From positions 1 through 16,268 of the forward strand of contig CAZUVM010000238.1 in assembly GCA_964623885.1 (NCBI GenBank): a stretch of 16,268 bases of DNA, read 5' to 3'. The stretch's first letter is position 1. Each line of letters begins with the position of its first letter. A program made the translations under genes and the position numbers. The notes under the pieces were generated by a model. That model was not told the origin of the DNA and made no database searches. It saw only the letters and a program-made list of their open reading frames with translations. The stretch comes from CAZUVM01 sp964623885 (GTDB lineage: Bacteria; Verrucomicrobiota; Verrucomicrobiia; Limisphaerales; UBA8199). This document shows, one piece after another, positions 5,899-12,780 of the stretch.

Positions 5899-7941
5899 CT
5901 AGGCCGGCAGACTCACCGTGCTTTCCAGAGGCAAAGAAATCCGAACCACCCCGGCCTGGCCGGATTTGGGCGGCAGGATCTCCAGTTTGCCATGGTGGGT
6001 TTCCACGATCTTGCGGCTGACTGTAAGGCCGAGTCCCAAGCCCACGTTGCGGGTAGTGTAAAATGGGGCCGCCGCCTTTTGTGCCGCTTCCGGCGTGAAT
6101 CCGCCACCGTTGTCCTGGACTTCGATTTGCAGCGCATGCGCTTCGCTGCCGTTGGCGTCCGTGTTGAGACGGACACCGACTTTTGGTTCAGCCGGGTTGG
6201 CCTGCAACGCGTTCAGCATTACCTCGGTCAAGGCATGCTTGAGCGCGGCGCGATCGCCGCTCAGGATGATGGGCTTGCCCGCTTGCTCGTAGCGCAACTG
6301 CGCGGACTTGGCGGTTTGATACTTGCATGCCTCCTGGTAAGCTTCCTCGATCAGCGGCGCCAAAGGAAATGCTTCAGCCGACGCAACGCTGTCACGGGCC
6401 AGGAAACGCATTTGGTTGATCAACCGGCTCACGCGCTTCACACCATCGGCCATTGCCAAATCCAGCGAGGCCCGAAACTCCGGGTCCTTCCATTTGTCGG
6501 CCAGTAGCTGTTGGTGCGTCGAAAGCGGCACCAGCGCGTTGCCGATTTCATGAGTGAGGCGATCGGCCATCGTTTTGACCAGGCGCAGGTTCGCAGCTTC
6601 CACTTCGAGGCGCCGTAACTGCTCGGTCTGGGTCAGGTCCTCTGCCATGAGCAGCGCCGACGCCGCAATGCCCCCGGCCGGACGCTGGAATGGCACAATG
6701 TTGATGTTGTAAATCGTGCCTGGCGAATCGGGCGGCTCGTAGCGAAAGCTGGAGATGGCGGAACCGGTTTTCAGCACCTGGTAAATTTTGGCGCCCACTA
6801 GCTGCGGTAAGTCGCTGAACTCGAGTTCGCCGCCACGGCGATCGGCGCGGGCAAAATACTTGCGGGCAGTTTTGTTGGCGTGAAGGATGGCCATGTCCCG
6901 GTTCACGACAATGCAGCCGCTGCTCAATTCGCGCAGGATATCCACCATCATTTCGTGGTTCCCCGCCAACTGGTCGTGCAGGCGGATGTTTTTGACCGCC
7001 AGCCCGAGCTGTTCGAGCAGGTGGAAAATCAACTCGAGTTCGGCATTCACCAGCGGTTCGCCGGTAATGCGCCCATCGAACACGGCCACCCCAAGCACGG
7101 TATCGCGGTCCAGCAACGGCACGGCCACTTGCGCGCCGAGCAGTTCGAATTCCTTTTGCATTTCGGCGTCGTTGCGCACCTCTTCGCTCGAGCGCCGAAG
7201 CACGCGCACCAGCCGCGCGATATGCCCGCCAATGCCGGAATCCAATGATAGCTCGAAATGCTCGAGCAAACCCGGGGAAAAACCCAACGCGCACGCGGCG
7301 CGCAGCCGCCGGCCTTCCGAAAGTCCGGTCGCCACCCCAAACCCGACCGACGGTTGACGTAGAAAGATAGCCGCCCGGTTGATGCCGATTAACTCGCGCA
7401 GCAACAATAGAAATTGCCGCAGCAAACCCTCGGTATTCAGCGAATGAGTCAGGATACCCGAAAAATCCCGCAGGATGTGCATCGCTCCCGACGCGCCTGA
7501 CTGCAAGAGAGTGGTATCCGATGGATGCGGAGTTGTTGAAGTCGGCGCAGGCGCAGGCCCCGAAACCACCGGTCGCGTTCCGGCCAGCGGAAACATCCTT
7601 TCGAGTAATGCTGATACCATTCTCGCTCGCACCGGCTTCGCCAACACATGGGTGACTCCATGAAGATACGCCTCCTCTTCCCATTCCCACGGTTTGGCCC
7701 CCGTGTAGACCAGAATCGGCAGCCGTGGCGCCCGCCGGCGAAGCTTTTCGATTACCCACAGTCCCTGCACCTGGCTTAGCTCCACATCCAAAATGCAAGC
7801 CTCGGCCAGGCCATTCACCAGCAATGGTTCTGCCTCCTCTACCGTCGTCCGGTGCACAATCCGGTATTGCCCCGGATCCACCGCCGCCCGGATCGCTTCC
7901 GCGAAATCGGGATGTTCGGCCAGGACCAAAATAGTCTTCAT
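5899..7941 (-). CDS. Receiver-GAF-PAS-histidine kinase
   Basis: A 680-residue cytoplasmic sensor kinase. Domains in order: a receiver-like domain (about 1-115, phospho-acceptor position D52, T80, K102), a Pro/Ser/Thr-rich linker (about 120-145), a GAF domain (about 155-320), a PAS-like domain (about 330-440, beginning SSGCIVVNRD), then the kinase core. The histidine box is RLTHEIGNALVPL with H464, the N-box Asn is N577, G1 is DNGGGF (610-615) and the G2 glycines are at 634-638 (VGLGLGL). The receiver is degenerate at its acidic pocket: where most have Asp-Asp there is Ala8-Glu9. The GAF and PAS domains suggest sensing of a small ligand or redox cue, which cannot be named from sequence. The ATG at 7941 gives a good receiver N-terminus. 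It is transcribed towards the second kinase gene. Confidence 0.9.
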   Translation of the reverse strand: MKTILVLAEHPDFAEAIRAAVDPGQYRIVHRTTVEEAEPLLVNGLAEACILDVELSQVQGLWVIEKLRRRAPRLPILVYTGAKPWEWEEEAYLHGVTHVLAKPVRARMVSALLERMFPLAGTRPVVSGPAPAPTSTTPHPSDTTLLQSGASGAMHILRDFSGILTHSLNTEGLLRQFLLLLRELIGINRAAIFLRQPSVGFGVATGLSEGRRLRAACALGFSPGLLEHFELSLDSGIGGHIARLVRVLRRSSEEVRNDAEMQKEFELLGAQVAVPLLDRDTVLGVAVFDGRITGEPLVNAELELIFHLLEQLGLAVKNIRLHDQLAGNHEMMVDILRELSSGCIVVNRDMAILHANKTARKYFARADRRGGELEFSDLPQLVGAKIYQVLKTGSAISSFRYEPPDSPGTIYNINIVPFQRPAGGIAASALLMAEDLTQTEQLRRLEVEAANLRLVKTMADRLTHEIGNALVPLSTHQQLLADKWKDPEFRASLDLAMADGVKRVSRLINQMRFLARDSVASAEAFPLAPLIEEAYQEACKYQTAKSAQLRYEQAGKPIILSGDRAALKHALTEVMLNALQANPAEPKVGVRLNTDANGSEAHALQIEVQDNGGGFTPEAAQKAAAPFYTTRNVGLGLGLTVSRKIVETHHGKLEILPPKSGQAGVVRISLPLESTVSLPA

Positions 7942-8210
7942 GCGGCTGCCAACTGATTAAGTTCTATGCAGTCCGACCCTGAGGACGAATAAGACGTGAT
8001 TTTTTCCAAGGGGCAAACCGCTGCGGTTGCCGGGCTGGAGGAAACGTCGTCTGGCCGCTGCCATTTTCGCACATCATCCATAGAGCGCAGACTGGGGTCA
8101 ATTCAATCTTACCTCCGTTTTCTTAGCACCGTCTTGCCGGTACCGACAATAACAGACAATACGGAACTTGCCCCCGGAGGACGCCCGGGATCGCGTTTTC
8201 TTCCTCTCCT

Positions 8211-8246
8211 CTTAATCGTAATCGTAATCGTAATCTTAATCCTTAT
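8211..8246 (+). repeat. Hexanucleotide tandem array (CGTAAT-type)
   Basis: Six consecutive 6-bp units: CTTAAT, CGTAAT three times, CTTAAT and CCTTAT. The central three are identical and the flanking ones carry one to three changes, so the array looks decaying. Because the unit is a multiple of three it also creates the hydrophobic Ile/Val run of a spurious open frame. Confidence 0.8.
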
Positions 8247-8333
8247 CCCGTCTTAAGAGCACGGCTTGTATCGCGACCATGAACACAGCCGGCGAAGCCA
8301 TGGTGTACCATGTTGCTCCATACTCCGCTCGCT

Positions 8334-8361
8334 TCTCCCTCTCCCCATCCGATGGGGAGAG
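8334..8361 (+). repeat. REP-like palindrome, copy A
   Basis: A perfect 11-bp inverted repeat CTCTCCCCATC / GATGGGGAGAG (8339-8349 and 8351-8361) with one central base. Positions 8334-8361 are identical over 28 bp to 9633-9660, on the other side of the GH43 gene and in the same orientation. The sequence style is that of REP elements spread through many bacterial genomes. No Y1/RAYT transposase gene is in the window. Confidence 0.75.
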
Positions 8362-8423
8362 ATTTCCTCGAGCGAACTCGCGCATTCAACCCATGAACCT
8401 TGCCGAGACTCGCGGAGCTGACT

Positions 8424-8462
8424 CCCCTCTCTTCCTCGGGGGGAGAGGGGTTGGGGGAGAGG
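8424..8462 (+). repeat. REP-like palindrome, variant copy
   Basis: CCCCTCTC (8424-8431) pairs with GAGAGGGG (8443-8450) around an inner CCTCGG segment, followed by a GTTGGGGGAGAGG tail similar to the tails of the other copies. It is a diverged member of the same family. Confidence 0.6.
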
Positions 8463-8484
8463 AGGCCTTCGCTTTTGGGGTCAT

Positions 8485-8508
8485 GGAGAGGGTCGGGGTG
8501 AGGGGTCC
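8485..8508 (+). repeat. REP tail fragment
   Basis: GGAGAGGGTCGGGGTGAGGG and the following bases match the tail after copy B at 9653-9680 (GGGGTGAGGGGT in both), but the upstream palindromic arm is missing. It probably is the remnant of another copy. Confidence 0.5.
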
Positions 8509-8527
8509 GTTGCTCTCCAATCTGCGT

Positions 8528-9544
8528 TCAGCCCTTCGATTTCAGCGGCAGGATGTCCACTCCTTCGTTCGTAATCTTTACCGGTTTAATCAAACCCTGC
8601 TCATCGAAATGCATTTCATCGATGCACGTGACCCGGTGATTGGGATTGGTTTCCGCCAACGGACGCCGATGATAAACGATGTACCAACGCTCGCTGCCCG
8701 GCACGTGCAGCACCGAGTGATGCCCGGCACCCGTGGCAATCGCCGGGTCCTGCTGCAGTATCTTGCCGATGCGTTTGAATGGTCCCGCGGGCGAATCCCC
8801 AATTGCATAGGCCACCGAATAATTGGGCCCAGTCCAGCCGCCTTCCGACCACATCAGGTAATACTTTCCCGCCTTCAGGAACATGCACGGTCCTTCCACG
8901 TAATGTTCTGGCGTGATTTCTTTAAAAGTTGTGCCGTCCGGAAACGGGAGCAGGCCCGTGAAATCCGGTTTCAGCCGCACAATGTTACAGTGCCGCCAGC
9001 CACCGTAGATCATGTAATCCTGGCCGTCCGTGTCGCGGAACACAAATTGGTCGATCGGTTGCGCGCCGTTGCGGATTTGGTTCACGAGCGGCTTGCCAAG
9101 CAGGTCGCGAAATGGCCCCTCCGGCCGATCGGCCACCGCGACCCCAATCCCGCCGACCTCTTTTTGCTCGTCATGAATGTCATTGGCGCCAAAGAAGAAG
9201 TAGTACTTGCCGTTTCGCTCCGCCAGTGCTGGCGCCCACATCGCGCGCCGCGCCCACGTAACTTCATTGGTGCCCAGCACGTGGCTGTGCTTGGTCCAGT
9301 GCACCAGGTCCGGCGAAGAGAACGCGTCAAAAAACACTTGCTGGTCGTACGGCGCTGAGTAGGTGGGGTAAATCCAATACTGATTGGCGAAAATCGCGAC
9401 CTCCGGATCGGCATACCAGCCGCCCAAAACCGGGTTGCCCGAATGCGGCTTTCCGGGGCTCGCGTCTGCAGCCTGAACCAAAGCCGCAAATACATTCAGG
9501 ACAAACGCCACGAAAACAACCAGTCGGTCTCTATTCACTTTCAT
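8528..9544 (-). CDS. Secreted glycoside hydrolase family 43-like enzyme
   Basis: A 338-residue protein with a Sec signal peptide (basic MKVNRDR, hydrophobic core, likely cleavage after about residue 25 in VQA-ADA). The rest fits a five-bladed beta-propeller of the GH43/GH62/DUF377 type. Candidate catalytic residues are D46 in YADPE (general base), D165 in PIDQF (pKa modulator) and E217 in VEGPC (general acid), spaced as in GH43. GHHSVL (274-279) matches the conserved His near the active site. Family members cleave arabinose, xylose or galactose linkages in plant or algal polysaccharides; the exact substrate cannot be read here. It acts outside the cytoplasm. The gene stands alone between repeat-rich spacers, without SusC/D, sulfatase or other polysaccharide-utilisation neighbours. 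Confidence 0.88.
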   Translation of the reverse strand: MKVNRDRLVVFVAFVLNVFAALVQAADASPGKPHSGNPVLGGWYADPEVAIFANQYWIYPTYSAPYDQQVFFDAFSSPDLVHWTKHSHVLGTNEVTWARRAMWAPALAERNGKYYFFFGANDIHDEQKEVGGIGVAVADRPEGPFRDLLGKPLVNQIRNGAQPIDQFVFRDTDGQDYMIYGGWRHCNIVRLKPDFTGLLPFPDGTTFKEITPEHYVEGPCMFLKAGKYYLMWSEGGWTGPNYSVAYAIGDSPAGPFKRIGKILQQDPAIATGAGHHSVLHVPGSERWYIVYHRRPLAETNPNHRVTCIDEMHFDEQGLIKPVKITNEGVDILPLKSKG

Positions 9545-9564
9545 GATTGTGTCGACTAGCCGTG

Positions 9565-9592
9565 ATATTAGTCATCCGCCCGAAATCGGCAA
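9565..9592 (-). promoter_or_regulatory. Putative promoter of the GH43 gene
   Basis: On the minus strand TTGCCG (9587-9592) and TAATAT (9565-9570) are 16 bp apart, and the -10 lies 20 bp before the ATG at 9544. Both boxes match the sigma70 consensus in four of six positions. Prediction by eye only. Confidence 0.35.
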
Positions 9593-9632
9593 CTCAGTGC
9601 TCTTTGACAGTTACACATTAAATTGATCGCGA

Positions 9633-9680
9633 TCTCCCTCTCCCCATCCGATGGGGAGAGGGTTTGGGGTGAGGGGTGCC
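9633..9680 (+). repeat. REP-like palindrome, copy B, with tail
   Basis: The first 28 bp (9633-9660) are identical to copy A at 8334-8361, including the 11-bp stem CTCTCCCCATC / GATGGGGAGAG (9638-9648, 9650-9660). The tail GGTTTGGGGTGAGGGGTGCC follows, and a further small inverted repeat TCCATG-GTT-CATGGA lies at 9688-9702. This is the most complete copy in the window. It sits 88 bp upstream of the GH43 start codon. Confidence 0.75.
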
Positions 9681-9783
9681 GTTTTTCTCCATGGTTCATG
9701 GACAGGGGAATTCTTCTTCTCCTGCTCACGTCTATTTGAGAACGGGCCTTTGACTCCCCCACTTTTGGATCCATCTTGATACT

Positions 9784-9819
9784 ATGAAAGCTCTAGGTTT
9801 TCTCCGCTCGCCTGACTGA
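9784..9819 (+). CDS. Possible 11-codon upstream ORF
   Basis: ATG at 9784 opens a short frame encoding MKALGFLRSPD and ends with TGA at 9817-9819; the next base starts the ATG of the IF2_N gene. The arrangement would allow termination-reinitiation coupling, or a leader peptide. There is no composition or conservation evidence, so it may be chance. Confidence 0.2.
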   Translation: MKALGFLRSPD

Positions 9820-10149
9820 ATGATGAGCGGATTTGAATTCACGCCGTCACCCGAAAAAGTTCCGCCGACGTTGCCGGCTTTTTCGGGAGGACCGCCCCAG
9901 CCGCCGCCGAGGCCTCCAAAGCTGACGGCGCGTGATTTGTTCGAGCCTGGCGAGCCGGGAAAAAGGATTTTTGTTTCAGATTATATCGAGATCCGGGAGC
10001 TGGCAGAGCTGCTTGGATTAAAGCCCTTCAGAGTTGTGGCAGAAATCATGCAACTGCGCATATTCAAGCACGCCGACGAAATGCTCGATTTCTCGACGGC
10101 AGCTGTCATTGGCAACAAACATGGATTTGTGGTAGAACGGCTGTTCTGA
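9820..10149 (+). CDS. Stand-alone IF-2 N-terminal-like (IF2_N) domain protein
   Basis: A 109-residue protein. The first about 45 residues are Pro-rich and probably disordered (a PPQPPPRPP run at about 25-33). Residues about 50-109 resemble the small helical IF2_N module that precedes the GTPase core of translation initiation factor IF-2: IFVSDYIEIRELAELLGLKP, then FRVVAEIMQLRIF, then LDFSTAAVIGNKHGFVVE. The order and spacing follow the module's ELAxLLGxxxxxVxxxLMxxG / LDxxTAxxIAxExGFxVE pattern. No GTP-binding motif follows; the frame ends 4 residues after this module. A role in ribosome or RNA binding is possible but unproven. The ATG at 9820 is followed by a second ATG at 9823; either could be used. 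No neighbour is obviously linked to it. Confidence 0.75.
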   Translation: MMSGFEFTPSPEKVPPTLPAFSGGPPQPPPRPPKLTARDLFEPGEPGKRIFVSDYIEIRELAELLGLKPFRVVAEIMQLRIFKHADEMLDFSTAAVIGNKHGFVVERLF

Positions 10150-10297
10150 GGCCGGTCTTGGACCCTATCCAGCCAGTTGTATCATCAATGGACACCAATA
10201 CTTGCATGAGTAGAGGCAACTCCGTTTCAACTGTGCAGGTGACCCGCTGAATGCTGAGGTATACCGGCGCGCTGTAAACTCGGTTCTTCTCACGTGA

Positions 10298-10327
10298 ATT
10301 AGTGTCGATTCGTGACCATTGGTGGTT
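10298..10327 (+). repeat. 10-bp periodic repeat (ATTnGTGnnn, three units)
   Basis: Three consecutive decamers, ATTAGTGTCG (10298-10307), ATTCGTGACC (10308-10317) and ATTGGTGGTT (10318-10327), share ATT-N-GTG in the same positions. The preceding bases TCACGTGA contain another CGTG slightly out of register. It occupies the spacer upstream of the flavin reductase gene. Confidence 0.55.
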
Positions 10328-10346
10328 TCCGGCTGCATTGCCGGCG

Positions 10347-10375
10347 TTGACTGCCTGCGCGTCTCGGGCATCCTC
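10347..10375 (+). promoter_or_regulatory. Putative short-leader promoter of the flavin reductase gene
   Basis: TTGACT (10347-10352, five of six to the -35 consensus) lies 29 bp before the ATG at 10382. A GCATCCT segment at the -10 distance occupies the place of GCATAGT upstream of the gene at 3331. The -10 is poor by sigma70 standards, so the call rests on the strong -35 and the matching distance. The leader would be very short or absent. Confidence 0.35.
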
Positions 10376-10381
10376 AAGCCA

Positions 10382-10984
10382 ATGGAATTGGATCTGGAAA
10401 ACGAATTTGCCGACCGCGCTTATCAAATCATCGCCAGCCTGGTCACGCCTCGACCTATTGCTTTTGTCACCACCCTGAGTCCGGACGGCAAAATCAACGC
10501 CGCTCCATTCAGCTTCTTCAACCTGTTCGGCGGCGACCCGCCCATCCTGGCGTTTGCTCCCGGTGACCGCGACGACGGAACTCCCAAGGACACAGCGCGC
10601 AATATCCGGCTGACGCATGAGTTTGTGGTCAACTTGGTGGACGAGACCATTGCCGAGGCGATGAACAAGTGCGCGGAATCGTTCCCTTACGGCGAGAATG
10701 AGTTGGACCACGCCGGCCTTCACGCTTGCCCATCCTCCTTGGTCAAACCGCCGCGTATCCTGGAATCGTCCGTCAGCCTCGAATGCTTTGAGTGGGGTAC
10801 GCTTCACATAGGCGATAACCGCATGGTCATCGGAATCATTAAACGCGTGCATTTGCGCGACGAACTATTCGACGCGGAGAAGAAACGCGTCCGGAGCGAA
10901 AAGCTGTTCCTCATCGGACGAATGGCTTCGCCCCACTGGTATTGCCGCACACGGGATCGGTTCGAAATGATTCGGCCGTCCTGA
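10382..10984 (+). CDS. Flavin reductase-like FMN-binding split-barrel protein
   Basis: A 200-residue cytoplasmic protein of the flavin reductase-like (DIM6/NTAB) family. The FMN-binding segment is typical: TPRPIAFVTTLSPDGKINAA (22-41), then PFSFFNLFGGDPP (42-54) and PKDTARNIRLTHEFVVNL (68-85). Family members bind FMN and may reduce flavin with NAD(P)H for a partner oxygenase or have other roles; the substrate cannot be assigned and no monooxygenase lies nearby. The frame is open from 10319, but the ATG at 10382 gives the usual N-terminus and follows a TTGACT box at a suitable distance. It lies 56 bp upstream of proS on the same strand and may be co-transcribed with it. Confidence 0.88.
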   Translation: MELDLENEFADRAYQIIASLVTPRPIAFVTTLSPDGKINAAPFSFFNLFGGDPPILAFAPGDRDDGTPKDTARNIRLTHEFVVNLVDETIAEAMNKCAESFPYGENELDHAGLHACPSSLVKPPRILESSVSLECFEWGTLHIGDNRMVIGIIKRVHLRDELFDAEKKRVRSEKLFLIGRMASPHWYCRTRDRFEMIRPS

Positions 10985-11040
10985 ACCGGCTCAATGGAAT
11001 CCCGCAAACCACAATTCCAGAATCACTCCTTTCTCCAGGC

Positions 11041-12753
11041 ATGAAACAATCTCGTCTGTTCGGCAAAACCTTGCGTGAGGCGCCTCGGGACGCGCAGACC
11101 GTGGCGCATGCTCTGATGCTTCGCGCCGGCTACATTCAACAACTTTCCGCCGGCGTCTATGTCTATCTGCCGCTGCTGCACCGCACACTAACCAAACTGT
11201 CCCAAATTGTCCGCGAAGAAATGGTGGCCGCCGGCGCCGTCGAGTTGCTCATGCCCGCCCTCCAGCCGCGGGAATTATGGGAGGAATCCGGTCGCTGGGA
11301 ACGCTATACCGCTATCGACGGCATCATGTTCGCCTTCAAAGATCGTCGCGGCGCCACCGCTTGCCTCGGCCCCACTCACGAGGAAATCATTACTGATGTC
11401 CTCCGCCGCGAAATCAAATCCTACAAGGATCTGCCCAAGTGCGCGTTCCAGATTCAAACCAAGTTTCGCGATGAAATCCGCCCTCGCTTTGGGCTTATGC
11501 GCGCGCGCGAGTTCATCATGAAGGACGCCTATAGCTTCGACGCCGACCAGGCGGGGTTCCAGGCTTCCTATGAAGCGATGCGCCGGGCCTACCACCGCGT
11601 GTGCGAACGGATCGGATTCAAATACCGCGCCGTCGAAGCCGACTCCGGCGCCATCGGCGGCAGCCGCAGCCAGGAATTCGTCGTGCTCGCCGACACTGGC
11701 GAAGACACCATTCTGTTTTGCGATCGCTGCGATTATGCCGCCAATCAGGAACGCGCCGAGTCACGCCTCCAGGAGTTCCCGCAGGACCCCGAACCTAAGC
11801 CGATGGAGGCGGTCTTTGGCGAGGGACTGATTGGCGTCGAACCTTTGGCCAAATTCCTGAACATCCCTGTCTGGAAAACGACCAAGACACTGATTTACGA
11901 GGCGGATGATAAGGTAGTGGCGGTCGCCGTGCGCGGCGATTGTGATGTGAATGAAATCAAGGTGGTCAATGCCCTTGGTTGCAAACGGCTGCGCCTGGCC
12001 TCCGCCGGGACTATCAAGGAGTTGACCGGCGCCGAAGTGGGTTATGCCGGCCCGATTGGCTTGCCAGCCTCCGTTCGCATTATCGCCGATCGCGGTGCCG
12101 GTAATCGTGTCAACTTTGAGTGCGGCGCAAACAAGACCAACTATCACAATATCAACGTGAACTTTGGCCGCGACCTGCCGCTGCCGGAGTTCGGCGATTT
12201 CAAGCAGGCCAAAGCTGGCGAACGTTGCCCGCGTTGCGACGGCACTTTGCAGGCCGCCCGTGGCATCGAGGTCGGCCATATCTTCGAACTCGGCACCAAA
12301 TACTCCGAAAAAATGAACTGCCGGTTCCTTGATGCTCTGGGCAAGTCACAGCCCGCCATCATGGGTTGCTACGGCATCGGCGTCACCCGCATGGCCGCCG
12401 CCTGGATCGAACAAAACCACGACGACAAAGGCATCATCTGGTCTCCGCAAATCGCGCCGTTCCAATTGCACTTGATCGGCTTGAACCTGGAAGATCCAGT
12501 TGTGAGCGCCGAAGCGGAAAAGGTCTATAGCCAACTCCAAGCCGCCGGCTTCGACGTGCTCTTTGACGATCGACCCGCGCGCGCTGGCGAAAAATTCAGC
12601 GATGCCGACCTGATTGGCATCCCCGCACGCGTGACCATCAGCAAACGCGCTCTCGAACAGAACAAACTGGAATTCAAACCGCGCCAGGAACCTAAAGCCC
12701 AGTTGCTGTCCCTCGAAGAGATCTTGGCGCGTCTTGGCGCCGAACACCGATGA
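11041..12753 (+). CDS. proS: Prolyl-tRNA synthetase, bacterial type with editing domain
   Basis: A 570-residue class II aminoacyl-tRNA synthetase that charges tRNA-Pro, of the usual length for the bacterial type. The N-terminal catalytic part shows MPALQPRELWEESGRW (71-86), PTHEE (111-115), and the motif 2 region FRDEIRPRFGLMRAREFIMKD (142-162). An insertion of about 180 residues (about 225-400) is the INS editing domain that hydrolyses Ala-tRNA-Pro, with TTKTL (280-284) and GANKTNYHN (362-370). CxxC pairs border it (CDRC 227-230, CPRC 396-399). Motif 3 is GIGVTR (445-450), and the anticodon-binding domain fills about 470-570. The frame opens at 10942, but the family starts at the ATG at 11041 (MKQSRLFGKTLRE). 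The PEP mutase-family gene starts 27 bp downstream, suggesting one transcript. Confidence 0.97.
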   Translation: MKQSRLFGKTLREAPRDAQTVAHALMLRAGYIQQLSAGVYVYLPLLHRTLTKLSQIVREEMVAAGAVELLMPALQPRELWEESGRWERYTAIDGIMFAFKDRRGATACLGPTHEEIITDVLRREIKSYKDLPKCAFQIQTKFRDEIRPRFGLMRAREFIMKDAYSFDADQAGFQASYEAMRRAYHRVCERIGFKYRAVEADSGAIGGSRSQEFVVLADTGEDTILFCDRCDYAANQERAESRLQEFPQDPEPKPMEAVFGEGLIGVEPLAKFLNIPVWKTTKTLIYEADDKVVAVAVRGDCDVNEIKVVNALGCKRLRLASAGTIKELTGAEVGYAGPIGLPASVRIIADRGAGNRVNFECGANKTNYHNINVNFGRDLPLPEFGDFKQAKAGERCPRCDGTLQAARGIEVGHIFELGTKYSEKMNCRFLDALGKSQPAIMGCYGIGVTRMAAAWIEQNHDDKGIIWSPQIAPFQLHLIGLNLEDPVVSAEAEKVYSQLQAAGFDVLFDDRPARAGEKFSDADLIGIPARVTISKRALEQNKLEFKPRQEPKAQLLSLEEILARLGAEHR

Positions 12754-12780
12754 CAGACCCAGGAACTTCATTTCTCACTT

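Larger units (their letters stand above)
7942..8527. other. 586-bp repeat-rich spacer without a credible gene
   Basis: This stretch separates the start of the 680-residue kinase gene from the end of the GH43 gene; both are on the minus strand, so it should hold the kinase promoter. No convincing promoter was found. An open frame at 7996-8256 and the beginning of one at 8279 exist, but their translations are low-complexity products of the repeats. The spacer contains a hexanucleotide array (8211-8246) and REP-like palindromic pieces (8334-8361, 8424-8462, 8485-8508). Confidence 0.7.

Noticed and set aside
6548..7798. Long 416-codon open frame on the minus strand inside the 680-residue kinase gene
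   Set aside because: It lies on the same strand in another frame, and its translation is Arg/Gly/Ala-rich without domain structure. The kinase frame has clear receiver, GAF and kinase motifs.
7996..8256. 86-codon frame with a hydrophobic C-terminal run
   Set aside because: The Ile/Val/Leu run is a direct translation of the hexanucleotide array, so the apparent membrane helix is an artefact.
8279..9358. 359-codon plus-strand frame opposite the GH43 gene
   Set aside because: It runs antisense to a well-supported secreted enzyme and through the repeats. The translation is His/Arg-rich and resembles no protein.
8334..9680. GH43 gene as a transposon bounded by inverted or direct repeats
   Set aside because: The repeats are palindromic REP-like elements, and there is no transposase, target-site duplication or terminal inverted repeat; kept only as a repeat observation.
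10106..10852. 248-codon minus-strand frame over the flavin reductase gene
   Set aside because: Antisense shadow; it crosses the spacer and two real genes and shows no family pattern.
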